DNA from: Dictyocoela muelleri
Lineage: Eukaryota > Microsporidia
DNA: 13,894 bases
Direction: 5' to 3'
Assembly (NCBI GenBank): GCA_016256075.1
Contig: SDVU01000398.1
Location: forward strand, 1-13,894
Positions 1-8,512 of the stretch are shown here, one piece after another. Within the stretch, counting starts at the first letter, position 1; every line of letters begins with the position of its first letter. Both the position numbers and the translations under genes were made by a program. The notes beneath the pieces are model-generated. The model was not told where the DNA came from. It ran no database searches and was given only the letters and a program-made list of their open reading frames with translations.

Positions 1-338
1 AAAAAATGAAAAAATGTATTCCAGGATTAGTAATCCCAAGATTATTAGGCACATCTTTTCTTTTTTCAGTTTTTATTTTCCTCAAAATTTCGGGCGTCCC
101 TAAAGCGTGTTAGTACCAATTTGTTTATCTTTCCTTTAAATTATAATAATTTTTTCAGCATTTTACTTGATGAATTAGTAAATTTTTTATATCGGATTTC
201 TTATTATCATCTTTGCGGTCTTATTAGAAAATCATCCCTCAGTTATATGGGAATTTGTCTTATGTATTTTACAAAACTTTCTTATTGATATTTTTGATTA
301 TTTTATTATCATATAAAATTTTTCTAGATTTCTGACGT
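1..338. other. AT-rich flank, no gene recognised
   Basis: No open frame of convincing length or composition is visible on either strand. The stretch lies downstream (minus-strand sense) of the Gag-like ORF, so it may be decayed retroelement DNA, but I see no recognisable protease, reverse transcriptase or terminal repeat. The only small structure is a 6-bp inverted repeat, GGATTA-g-TAATCC, near position 23-35. Confidence 0.5.
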
Positions 339-990
339 CTAATTAATATGCTTTAACGCATCTTCAATATTCCTTATATCTTTTTCTTCAAAATATTCTT
401 GTTCTTTAAAACTTAATCCTTTTAAGAAACATTCAAATATTTCTCTATTTGTTATACTAGATAATTTAGTATCATACAAACACATATTATCTCTTAAAAC
501 TAAGTATTTAATTTTTTCCACATACGATTCTATATTCGTAAAATTTCTGGTTTTAAAAGAATTTATTTCTTCCATATACAACCTATAATCTTCTTTTAAT
601 GCTGCTATTGACAGTAAATCTAATGCTTCTTTTAAAGAAAAAGCATTTTTAAATATATATTGATGTTTTTTATCACTTAATAATTTCAATGAAGCTAACG
701 CCATATTATCTTTCCAATTATTTAATGTAGCCACGTTTTAAATATTTTCTCTCCACATATTAAAATCTTGAATTTGGAGATTTTGAAGATGTTCAACTTG
801 AACCGTAGCCCCTTTTACGCCATTGATTTTTGTCTCTAATGTATGTATTCTTAATGTATTTTCATAATTATTGTGCATATACTTTTCATTATTTAGCCAA
901 TTTGAATTCAAATTGTGACAATCATTAAGATAAAAATAAATTTTTGAAACTTTCTTTTATTTAAATTTCTATGTTCCTCATTCACCATGA
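339..990 (-). mobile_element. Gag-like retrotransposon fossil, fragment
   Basis: The minus-strand ORF at 339-734 (131 codons) has the look of a retrotransposon Gag core. It is alpha-helical and rich in K, E, L and N. Its ESYVEKIKYL segment is followed by an FLKGLSFKEQEYF segment and an acidic EDALKHI end, the usual order in Ty3/Gypsy-type Gag proteins, where the chain ends in a GL.....YF helix pair. Gag-like coding signal in the same orientation continues upstream to about 990. The element is broken, with a small number of breaks, and no pol gene, primer-binding site or LTR can be identified here. It appears old and truncated. Family assignment is by eye; a decayed host protein is the alternative. 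Confidence 0.45.
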
Positions 991-1461
991 TTTTTTATAT
1001 TTTGAATCTTTAAATACCTTTTAATCGCATCGTAAACCAATAAAACAAGATTAACCCTTTTTTTTCCTTTAAAATTATTGGCCCTTGTGTCTAAACACTA
1101 ATTGTGTTTTACGACACTATGGTTCTTTATTTTCAAGTTATTCGCTACTGCTAACCATTCTATCATATGTTTAAGGGATTTTGTTTTATCAATGACTCAA
1201 CAACAGGATAAAGGTAACTATTACATTTTCATGAATGTATTAGTTTCATTTCGATTTTACCGCGATTAATCGCATCACCTATTACCATATCTAAGAGATT
1301 TTTCGCGGCTCACCTGCCCATGATTGGAATGGTTCATAAAAAGACATACCTCACTGGAAAAACTGTAGATCATTTTTATTTAGTTTTGACCATTAATTTC
1401 ATTCCTCGATTATTTATTAAAGCGACTATAAATAACTTTAATATAATACATAAATTTGTTT
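991..1461. other. Decayed intergenic DNA, no intact gene
   Basis: About 470 bases separate the Gag-like fossil from the tRNA-like head downstream of NOT1. Composition is slightly less AT-rich than the rest of the intergenic DNA. Several short frames on the minus strand read like old coding sequence, but each is interrupted within 30 to 40 codons and none was recognised. It may be further decayed mobile-element DNA. No RNA gene or promoter was identified. Confidence 0.4.
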
Positions 1462-1492
1462 AAAGAGTGTTAACCACCGAGCTATCTGGCTT
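1462..1492 (-). repeat. tRNA-like 5' head (A-box) fragment, SINE-related
   Basis: Read on the minus strand, this begins GCCAGATAGCTCGGTGGTTA and continues AACACTCTT. That is a textbook tRNA 5' end: a 7-nt acceptor strand, TA, then a Pol III A-box (TAGCTCGGTGG). The same head begins the SINE-like copies at 7266 and 13574. Beyond about 30 bases the resemblance fades and no B-box is found at the expected distance, so this is a truncated or diverged copy rather than a tRNA gene. It lies about 130 bp downstream of the NOT1 stop, transcribed in the same direction as NOT1. Confidence 0.5.
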
Positions 1493-1622
1493 CAAGCTCA
1501 TCCATAACAACATTAAATCTTAACTGAAATTAATGATTAACAAAATAAAAATCAAAATAAACAGTCACTTCTTTATATTGAAGAAAAAAATAATCTAATT
1601 AATCGTAAATAATACAAACGAT

Positions 1623-1628
1623 TTTATT
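1623..1628 (-). promoter_or_regulatory. AATAAA poly(A) signal overlapping NOT1 stop
   Basis: On the minus strand the last codon and the stop of NOT1 read GAA-TAA, followed by A, so the hexamer AATAAA contains the stop codon itself. Canonical poly(A) signals at or inside the end of the coding sequence are known from microsporidia and other compact eukaryotes, where 3' UTRs are very short. The match is exact, but whether it is used cannot be seen, because AATAAA is common by chance in DNA this AT-rich. Confidence 0.45.
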
Positions 1629-4600
1629 CTACCATGACCTTAAAATCTTTTTTCATTCTCATAAAGCCATTCATAAATTCATAATTAACACCAGCTTCAT
1701 CCAAAATATCTAAATAAATTTCTCCTTCACCTGAAAATCCCCTATAAATTAATTCGGGTATTATATTTTTATTTTCTTTTACCAATTCAATCAATATTTT
1801 TCGCCCATTTTCAATTTTAGAATGATCGATTAAAGCACATAATAAAAAATCAGGTGAATTATCTTTAAAAATATTAGAATCAATATCACGATATTCATTT
1901 TTAGCAGCAGTGCTATAAGCATTCAGATTACTCTTAATTTTTTCTTTTTCATCCAATTTTTTCAAAAAAGTAAACATTGAATAATATGCACTCTTGTAGG
2001 TTTTAAAATCAATTTCTTGAATTTTTCCGATTTTAATTTTGTTAAATAAATTTCTTAATAACATAAACTTCCGATCAACCATAACGCTAAAATGAAGTGC
2101 GTTATTTTCAAGAAAATGGGATTTCTCAATAAATTTAAAGAATAAATAAATTTCATTGAGAATTATACCGTGTCGATCTTCAATAAAATCCAGAATTGAA
2201 AGAATATCACTGCAAATTTGAAATCCAACCAGATAACATTCTTCGATTCCAAGTTTTTTATAATCATTCTTTAATTCGTTAATAATCTGGCTATTAGTGA
2301 AAATATTTTTAGACTTGGGATTGAAAATTAGATCATTAATCACTGGATGTTTGCAAAGCTTTAAAAATAAAATTATAAAACAAGGAACATTTTTTGGTGA
2401 TATAGTTATTATAAGATTTGCAATATCAGACAATTCTTTATTATTTTTAGAATTATTATCTAAATTTTTGACATTTGTTAAAAAATTTTCGATAAATCGG
2501 TAATAAATACTCATGAAAACATAATTTTTTCTTTTGATGTGGTCATAAAATATTTCTAAAGAATTGATTAAGGCATCACTTATTTTATCGACCTCTATGA
2601 ATTGATAGTTTGAAGGTACATGTAAATATTTAATATAATGATCACAGGCTATTTTCCAAACTTCATTTCTAAAGTTATTAATTGATGTTTTATCTTTAGA
2701 AATATTAATTTTAAAATTAGAATTTACTTTATCGTTGGTCGATATGTTTTCAAATTCATTTAAACTATTATCATGATTGTTGTAATTTCTTGGTGATTCC
2801 TCGTCAAGAACGATTTCTTGAATTTTGTAAAATAAATTATAAATTCTGTAATCGTGCTTTTCCTTGTTTATTCTATTTAAATATTCAATAACCGAAACAA
2901 ATTCATAAGGTGTACAAATAAAGTCTAATACTAGATGAATGATTAAATTCAATAAAAATGAAATATGTTCTTCAGAATATTCAAACTTTGCTAAATAGAC
3001 GTCAAGTTCATAAGTATAAATCATTCGATGTTTTATTAGAAGCTTTAGAAGTTGAATTGAATTTGTATGTTCTGGTGATCCATAAATTATCCATTTCGTC
3101 ATTTCATAATGAGTTTTTAGAGACAGGGCAAATAATTGTTTTAAGAAATATGCTAAAATTTCGAGAACTATCGGGCTAAGATTTGTTTTATAATTGCAGA
3201 AATCTTTTTTGATTGTATCACGTAAAGTAAGATCACGGAGTTTTTGATTTAGTTTATTTTCAACTGGGATATCTCTACCTTCATTGAATTCATCTTTTAT
3301 TGTAATTTGTTCATCGCCTACTTCTTTAGGTTCTTGTTTTTTTGTTAGAATTTCGTTGCAAATTTTACATCCTTGACAATTTTGAGTATTGTTGATTATG
3401 TAAGTCACAATTTTTCTACAAAATAAATTGCTAGTTTGATCAACATTTCCATTCATATTTCGAATGATTTCATCAATTTTTAAAATACTTTTTACTGTGA
3501 ACGAATCAATTTGTGAATTTTTTAGGGAATTTTGTTTATTCTCAGAATTTAAATTATTAAATTCGTTATTTATTAACTCAAATAATTCTTTCATGGCTGA
3601 CCAATCCTTTTCAACGTTATTTGAAATATTTTTCTTTAGTTTAGACAATTTTTCTTTAATCTCTTCATATTCAAATTCTTTAATTTTAGAAATCTTAATT
3701 GGTTCAATTTTAACTTTCTTGTTGATAATTGGTAATGAGTAAGGCGACTCGATGTCTAATTTATCAATTTTATATTTATTATCAACGTAGTTATCTGAAT
3801 TTTTTAAATGAATTGCTTCAGTTAGTGCTATATTTTCGATTAAATTTGTACATATTTTGGTGTTATCATTGGCTATCCTAATCATTTCATTCATTGGTAA
3901 ATCTAATCCCGATGTTTTTAAGAACGATGATAAATTTTCACAAATACAAGCTTTAAGCGGTTCGAATGAAGTGGCCAAAATTAAAGATTTTATCAAATTT
4001 CCAATAAGATTTTTAAATTGTGAGCCCGGATGTGTTAAAATTTCGGGAGATGCTCTTAAAGTTTTCATGTCAATTTCAGTTTTATTAAGCTCCTGATAAT
4101 TAATAAATTGTGAATTTCCTTGAAAATTAGAATTTTCAGACTCTTTATTTTGAATAATATTTTTAAAGATACTTTGTGAAGTTTTTATTGCGATTGCAAT
4201 TGCTCTTCCCGCTAATGAAAACCCGATTTCTCTAACACTAAAATCAATAGCCATTGAAATTACGTGTTTATAAATATTTTTATGGTCAATTTTATAATCA
4301 GCAAGATATGAAAGTTTATTTTCACTCAATGAAATTTCTTTTAAAAGATTTGAAATTTTATAATTTTTACGAATATTTCTAAACTCTTTATGATTATTGT
4401 TAATTATGTTTTTATAAAAAGAATCGTTGTTATCAGTTTTTAAGTTTGGCTGAAATAGCTTAAGTTCGTGTGCCAGGCAATCAATCTCACTCTTAAGACT
4501 ATTTGATACATAATCATAAAGTTCGAATAAAATGGAAATGATGCTCATGATAAATGGGTTGTTTGGCCTCAAAACAATTGAAAATTTGGATTGTCTTAGA

Positions 4601-7041
4601 AAATTTGTGAAGAAGTAAACTGGAATTGATATTCTTTTTCGATTTATAGCATCGATAAAATAATCCTGAATATCAAACTCGTCTTTTGTAAATATTTTGT
4701 CTCTTGATAAATTTAATTTACCTGAAAATTCACCAAGATTTTTAATGTACCTAATTTCGTAATTTTTTTCGACTTTAAGAATGAGCAATTTTTGTAATAT
4801 TTTAAAAATTTCGTTATTCAGTGAATTGAAAAATTTTTCATCAATGTTTAAAAAGAATCTGATGTAAAGTTGATGAGTGGTTGGTTCATTTACTTTATTT
4901 TCCAAAAATAATTTGGCGAGATTTTCTGGGTTTATAAGATTTTTACGTATTTTTTCTGAAAAACTTTGGTAGAGATGAGTGAAGTTTTCATTCGTCAAGT
5001 TAAAATTATTTTGAATGGTAAAGTTTCTATATTCATCAACAATTTCCTCTTTGAAATATTCGGAATTAAGGTCTGGGTTTAACACAATTTCTATATTTTT
5101 CTCTTTGTTAAACAAATTAAAATTATTAATACGATTTTCACTTGATGAATCGGTGAATAAAAGATTGAAATCAATGACGGGGACATTATCATCTTCGAGC
5201 AAATAAGTGTATTTTCTTTTACTTAACAAAATTTTAACAGATTCAATTTTTTCAATTTCTTCATAAAAACCGGGGAATTCGTAAATGTTTTCGAGAAATT
5301 CTTCAAGGCATTTTATAGCAAAATTAAATTCTTGTTCATCAGGTGAGTTTAAAGACATGAGTATTGTATTCAAAGCCTTTGTTAGGTAAAATGAAGGGAA
5401 AATTTTTCTTTGAATCAACTTACCATATAATGAAGATAATCGTGGTTTTGATTTTAATTCATAATCATTGCTATTATTATGATTTTCGTTTTCTTTATTG
5501 TGGCTTTCATTGCTTTCGTTGACATTAATTTTACAGAAATTTTGAAAATTTTCGATTAATAATTTAAACATCTCCATAGCCAATTCTCGTTCATGTGAAT
5601 TTCCATTTTTCATTTTATTTAAAATTGATATTGATTCATTAACACTTCGATTTCCATTTATCAAGTCAGAAATAAATTCTTCATTTTCAGATTTTATTGT
5701 ACTTTTCGTTTTTTTTATGTCATTTATGTAATACGGAAGGGTTGATTTTAATTTCAAAAAAAGCAAATTAGTTTCTTTACTGAATGTATTACTCAATAAT
5801 TCGAGAGTATTAAAAGCATTTGTAGCTATTTCTTGAGTCAGAGGAAAATAGTAAATATCAAAAGGTTTGTAGGAAGGGTAGCTGTTTAAATTTTCATTTT
5901 TTATGTCATTTAACTTTTTAATTTCACAGAAATAAATTGAATGTTTGTTAAATTTTTGAATTAAATAATTAATTAAAGAAATTATAAAATTTTCTTTCCT
6001 CTTGCTGTAGTTGTTATTGATCCAAATATTTAAATTCAGATGGTCTCGACGACAACTTAAAATTATCAATTCAAAGCAAAAAAATGATGGTGTTACCAAA
6101 TCTGAAATATATGGTAGTAATTTTTGTTCAAGTGCCACATCTAGAATTCTCGTGAGTGTTAATTTATTATCAAATATATCATTTGATTGTGAATCATTAT
6201 TATTAACTATTCCCATAATATCATTGTTGATTGATGACTCAATTTTAATTTCATCGTATTTGTATTGGTCATTACTATTTTTTTGTTCATCATTAACGAT
6301 ATTTTCAAATTTCATAAGGATGAGTTTTTGATTCTTCTTGAAAACAGTAGCAACGATTGGGTTGTTATTTATGCATGCTATTTTTAATAAATTATCATGA
6401 ATGTTGCTGCAAAATGGATGGACAAATGTAAGACCAAGGAGTGTGTATTCAATAGTAATAAATTGCATCTCCTCAATAAAATTTACAAGTTCTAAATCGC
6501 GTATTATTTTAAATAGCTCTAAGCAATTATAATTAGATTCAGCCAATATTTTCAAATTCCTTGCTTCCTCAAGAGTCATTATGCGTGTTGTAAAGATGTT
6601 ATTGAAAATGTTTGTTGTCAATGCATCACTTTGTATTAAAAATTTTAAAAAATTGATTTGCGCCTTTTTATTCTTCCAAATATTAAAAAATATTTTGAAT
6701 GGAAAGGTGTTCTCGCCATTTATGCATTTCCAAATTTTAATTATTCGGTAGTAATTTGAAATACTTTCAATTTTCAATTCAGGATTGTCAAGGAATTCAT
6801 ATATTTTTATCCAATTGACAGTTGCAATATTCTCCTTTATTACCTCCATTATTTGGGAAACTGGCCAGGATTCTTCAGTAATTAAGAAAATCAAAAGACT
6901 TGCTATTTCCTTTTCATCAATTGCTATTCGTGATGTCAGTGTATTTATTATTTCTTTTATGTTATCCTTCGTGATTTTCTCTTTGCCCAAGGAAATTATT
7001 TTTTGTTTTAGGTTTTCGTTCTCGCTCTCACTGGGTGACAT
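1624..7041 (-). CDS. NOT1/CNOT1, CCR4-NOT complex scaffold
   Basis: The 1805-residue protein is the scaffold that holds the CCR4 and CAF1 deadenylases and the NOT modules for cytoplasmic mRNA deadenylation, decay and repression. The order matches the family. An alpha-helical N-terminal region fills about 1-560, with an Asn/Glu/Ser-rich low-complexity insert near 508-529. A MIF4G (CAF1-binding) domain lies at about 665-870, with LRPNNPFIMSIISILFEL from about 824. The CNOT9-binding DUF3819 bundle is at about 915-1080 (ISMAIDFSVREIGFSLAGRA near 928, then LILATSFEPLKACICENL). A connector domain at about 1290-1400 contains MTKWIIYGS and YELDVYLAKF. A divergent NOT1 superfamily homology domain runs from about 1440 to the end, with SPKNVPCFIILFLKLCKHPV. 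The start is supported by an in-frame TAA 21 nt upstream (7060-7062). There are no introns. The 1805 residues compare with roughly 2100-2400 in yeast and animals. The C-terminal PHPWG motif is not visible. An AAGGGCTTAAA motif lies about 70 nt upstream, of unknown importance. Confidence 0.93.
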   Translation of the reverse strand: MSPSESENENLKQKIISLGKEKITKDNIKEIINTLTSRIAIDEKEIASLLIFLITEESWPVSQIMEVIKENIATVNWIKIYEFLDNPELKIESISNYYRIIKIWKCINGENTFPFKIFFNIWKNKKAQINFLKFLIQSDALTTNIFNNIFTTRIMTLEEARNLKILAESNYNCLELFKIIRDLELVNFIEEMQFITIEYTLLGLTFVHPFCSNIHDNLLKIACINNNPIVATVFKKNQKLILMKFENIVNDEQKNSNDQYKYDEIKIESSINNDIMGIVNNNDSQSNDIFDNKLTLTRILDVALEQKLLPYISDLVTPSFFCFELIILSCRRDHLNLNIWINNNYSKRKENFIISLINYLIQKFNKHSIYFCEIKKLNDIKNENLNSYPSYKPFDIYYFPLTQEIATNAFNTLELLSNTFSKETNLLFLKLKSTLPYYINDIKKTKSTIKSENEEFISDLINGNRSVNESISILNKMKNGNSHERELAMEMFKLLIENFQNFCKINVNESNESHNKENENHNNSNDYELKSKPRLSSLYGKLIQRKIFPSFYLTKALNTILMSLNSPDEQEFNFAIKCLEEFLENIYEFPGFYEEIEKIESVKILLSKRKYTYLLEDDNVPVIDFNLLFTDSSSENRINNFNLFNKEKNIEIVLNPDLNSEYFKEEIVDEYRNFTIQNNFNLTNENFTHLYQSFSEKIRKNLINPENLAKLFLENKVNEPTTHQLYIRFFLNIDEKFFNSLNNEIFKILQKLLILKVEKNYEIRYIKNLGEFSGKLNLSRDKIFTKDEFDIQDYFIDAINRKRISIPVYFFTNFLRQSKFSIVLRPNNPFIMSIISILFELYDYVSNSLKSEIDCLAHELKLFQPNLKTDNNDSFYKNIINNNHKEFRNIRKNYKISNLLKEISLSENKLSYLADYKIDHKNIYKHVISMAIDFSVREIGFSLAGRAIAIAIKTSQSIFKNIIQNKESENSNFQGNSQFINYQELNKTEIDMKTLRASPEILTHPGSQFKNLIGNLIKSLILATSFEPLKACICENLSSFLKTSGLDLPMNEMIRIANDNTKICTNLIENIALTEAIHLKNSDNYVDNKYKIDKLDIESPYSLPIINKKVKIEPIKISKIKEFEYEEIKEKLSKLKKNISNNVEKDWSAMKELFELINNEFNNLNSENKQNSLKNSQIDSFTVKSILKIDEIIRNMNGNVDQTSNLFCRKIVTYIINNTQNCQGCKICNEILTKKQEPKEVGDEQITIKDEFNEGRDIPVENKLNQKLRDLTLRDTIKKDFCNYKTNLSPIVLEILAYFLKQLFALSLKTHYEMTKWIIYGSPEHTNSIQLLKLLIKHRMIYTYELDVYLAKFEYSEEHISFLLNLIIHLVLDFICTPYEFVSVIEYLNRINKEKHDYRIYNLFYKIQEIVLDEESPRNYNNHDNSLNEFENISTNDKVNSNFKINISKDKTSINNFRNEVWKIACDHYIKYLHVPSNYQFIEVDKISDALINSLEIFYDHIKRKNYVFMSIYYRFIENFLTNVKNLDNNSKNNKELSDIANLIITISPKNVPCFIILFLKLCKHPVINDLIFNPKSKNIFTNSQIINELKNDYKKLGIEECYLVGFQICSDILSILDFIEDRHGIILNEIYLFFKFIEKSHFLENNALHFSVMVDRKFMLLRNLFNKIKIGKIQEIDFKTYKSAYYSMFTFLKKLDEKEKIKSNLNAYSTAAKNEYRDIDSNIFKDNSPDFLLCALIDHSKIENGRKILIELVKENKNIIPELIYRGFSGEGEIYLDILDEAGVNYEFMNGFMRMKKDFKVMVE

Positions 7042-7265
7042 GCGTAAACAAAAATCAAATTATTTATTTGTAATGCATAAAGTTTTTAAATTTGTATTAA
7101 ATAGTTTAAGCCCTTAATAATTAAATACATATTTTTTTGATTTTAATAAATGTTATTTCAAGCTTATCAACCCATATTTATTATGCATAAATTAAATTCG
7201 AGGCGGCGTCAACTCGCCACTGTGTTTTTTTAATTAATAACAAAGTTATTTGTTATTGTATAATT
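7042..7265. other. NOT1 upstream region
   Basis: This is the AT-rich spacer between the NOT1 start and the SINE-like repeat, and it must contain the NOT1 promoter. Reading toward the gene, it contains an AAGGGCTTAAA stretch (complement of about 7104-7114), a TATGTATTTAAT run and a T-rich leader. A GGG-containing motif upstream of the start has been described for microsporidian promoters, but one instance here proves nothing. No other gene is visible in the interval. Confidence 0.3.
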
Positions 7266-7462
7266 AGGCTAATGCTCAGCGGTTAACACTCTTGAATGTA
7301 ACATTTAAGTATCTGGTTCAAATTATTTAAAGTCACAATTATAAATAATTGGGATTGATTTAAGCGGTAAATAACTATAGAAATATAGTATTAATATACA
7401 GTTGGTTCAGTATGGTATAGCTAATAAAGACTTGGTTTAATATGAAAATGAAATAGAGTGAT
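7266..7462 (+). repeat. tRNA-derived SINE-like repeat, copy A
   Basis: This is about 197 bases and aligns end to end with the copy at 13574-13768. The head is tRNA-like: AGGCTAATGCTCAGCGGTTA gives an A-box, and ATCTGGTTCAAAT, about 40 bases on, gives a B-box (GGTTCAAAT). After the head both copies share a tail that is not tRNA. Its landmarks are AGTCAC, TTAAGCGGT, ATACAGTT, GTATGG and AATAAGACTTG (AATAAAGACTTGG in this copy), then an AATATGA..ATGA block. An internal Pol III promoter followed by an unrelated conserved body is the structure of a tRNA-derived SINE. Copy A is more diverged in the acceptor and B-box than copy B. It points away from NOT1, starting 225 bp upstream of the NOT1 ATG. 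No poly(A) or simple-repeat tail or target duplication was found. Confidence 0.6.
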
Positions 7463-7675
7463 TTTATTATGTGTGGTATGAGTGCGGCAACGCATCTCGA
7501 CAATAAGTAGTCAAATTAAAATTCATGAAAAAGTCCATAATTAGCTGTATCTAGCAGAGTTTTGATAAGTAAAAATTTTATATACAAAATCTGGGAACTA
7601 CTAGTGACTTATGAATTGAACAAGGGGGACTAAATGACTAAAGACTATAGGTTGTACAGGACCAGAAGGTCTAAA

Positions 7676-7804
7676 GATTATGTTTGGAGACAACTCTCCG
7701 GGTTGGCAGCTATGGATGTTGTCAGCATGCAATATATATCTATTTATATATGACTATGGGTTGGTGACGACGCTCCGGGGCAGAAATTATAAATATTGTC
7801 AGCA
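7676..7804. repeat. Two related 52-53 bp units, hairpin-forming
   Basis: Unit 1 (7676-7727) and unit 2 (7752-7804) start GATTATG/GACTATG, share a GACAAC/GACGAC plus CTCCGGG core and end in TTGTCAGCA. They are roughly 70 percent alike by eye and 76 bp apart. In unit 1 GACAAC pairs with the closing GTTGTC, and the same layout is partly kept in unit 2. The CTCCGGG cores are GC-rich islands in very AT-rich DNA. Function is unknown. They could be decayed copies of a small repeat or structured RNA segments. Confidence 0.5.
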
Positions 7805-7883
7805 AATAAATATAATATTATAAAGGATAATGACTTTATTTTCTATTTGAATTAATTGTTACTCTTAAAATTGTGAATTTATT

Positions 7884-7955
7884 GAGTATTTCTACGATTA
7901 GTTTGAGTATTTCTACGATTACTTTGAGGATTTCTACGATTAGTTTGAGGATTTT
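7884..7955 (+). repeat. 21-bp tandem repeat, about 3.4 copies
   Basis: Three consecutive 21-bp units start at 7884, 7905 and 7926 with consensus GAGTATTTCTACGATTAGTT plus T, and a partial fourth starts at 7947. Units differ at only one or two positions (GAGTA versus GAGGA, ATTAG versus ATTAC). The period is a multiple of three and one frame is open across the array, but flanking stops make coding unlikely. The near identity suggests a recent local duplication. Confidence 0.85.
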
Positions 7956-8512
7956 GTTTTTGTGATTAATATTCCCAACCCCTTGAAAATAACCAAGAGG
8001 TAGGTAAGCATCTTTAATAGGTTAGGTACTCTCTATTCTTGATAAAATTGGCATCTTGAAAAAGGAATTACATGATTCACATTTGAAAAAAACGTAAAAC
8101 TCAACTTATTTTTAAACCTAAAGATAATTGGAGTCAATGATTATTTTAACTGAGATCCACATAATTCTTTCTTAAAATTGACGATTTTCTCAAAATAGGG
8201 AGTGTCTAACCCAATGTAGAAAAGTTGTATAGTATAGTAGTTAACATTCTCGAATGTCAATTAAAATATTTTCACATTGTAGAGTACATTTAAAAGAGCT
8301 TACCAAAACATTAAATTTAAATCATATGTGATAATTCCGCCATTTGTCAATTTTTTTCAAAATCATCTAAGTATTTGACAATATTAGAAAATTTTAAATA
8401 CATTTGTAAGTATGGTAGAATATATCATTACATGATTGTAATTTACGGTTTTTGACAAGTCTTACATAATGATTTTTAAATAGAGATGTACTTTAATTAA
8501 AGTAATAGAGTT

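Larger units (their letters stand above)
7463..8512. other. Gene-free region with local repeats
   Basis: About 1 kb with no gene recognised. It contains two related 52-bp units at 7676-7727 and 7752-7804, a 21-bp tandem array at 7884-7955 and a weak echo of the tRNA-like head near 8231-8270 (AGTAGTTAACATTCTCGAATGT, listed as rejected). The rest is AT-rich with many stops in all frames. Confidence 0.5.

Noticed and set aside
1380-1461. Possible SINE body next to the 1462-1492 head (TTAAAGCGACTATAAATAAC resembles the body of copy A)
   Set aside because: It lies in the opposite orientation to the head and the match is patchy, so it does not form a coherent copy.
2297-4096. Plus-strand open frames inside 2297-4096 (68, 73, 92 and 79 codons)
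   Set aside because: They lie antisense to NOT1, have no domain, and are the expected by-product of the long coding frame on the other strand.
5015-7117. Plus-strand open frames at 5015-5206, 6011-6331 and 6785-7117
   Set aside because: Antisense shadows of NOT1; hydrophobic runs reflect the complement of lysine- and asparagine-rich codons.
8231-8270. Possible further tRNA-like head (AGTTAACATTCTCGAATGT resembles GGTTAACACTCTTGAATGT of copy A)
   Set aside because: The A-box is not recognisable and the following sequence does not match the repeat body; too weak to list as a copy.
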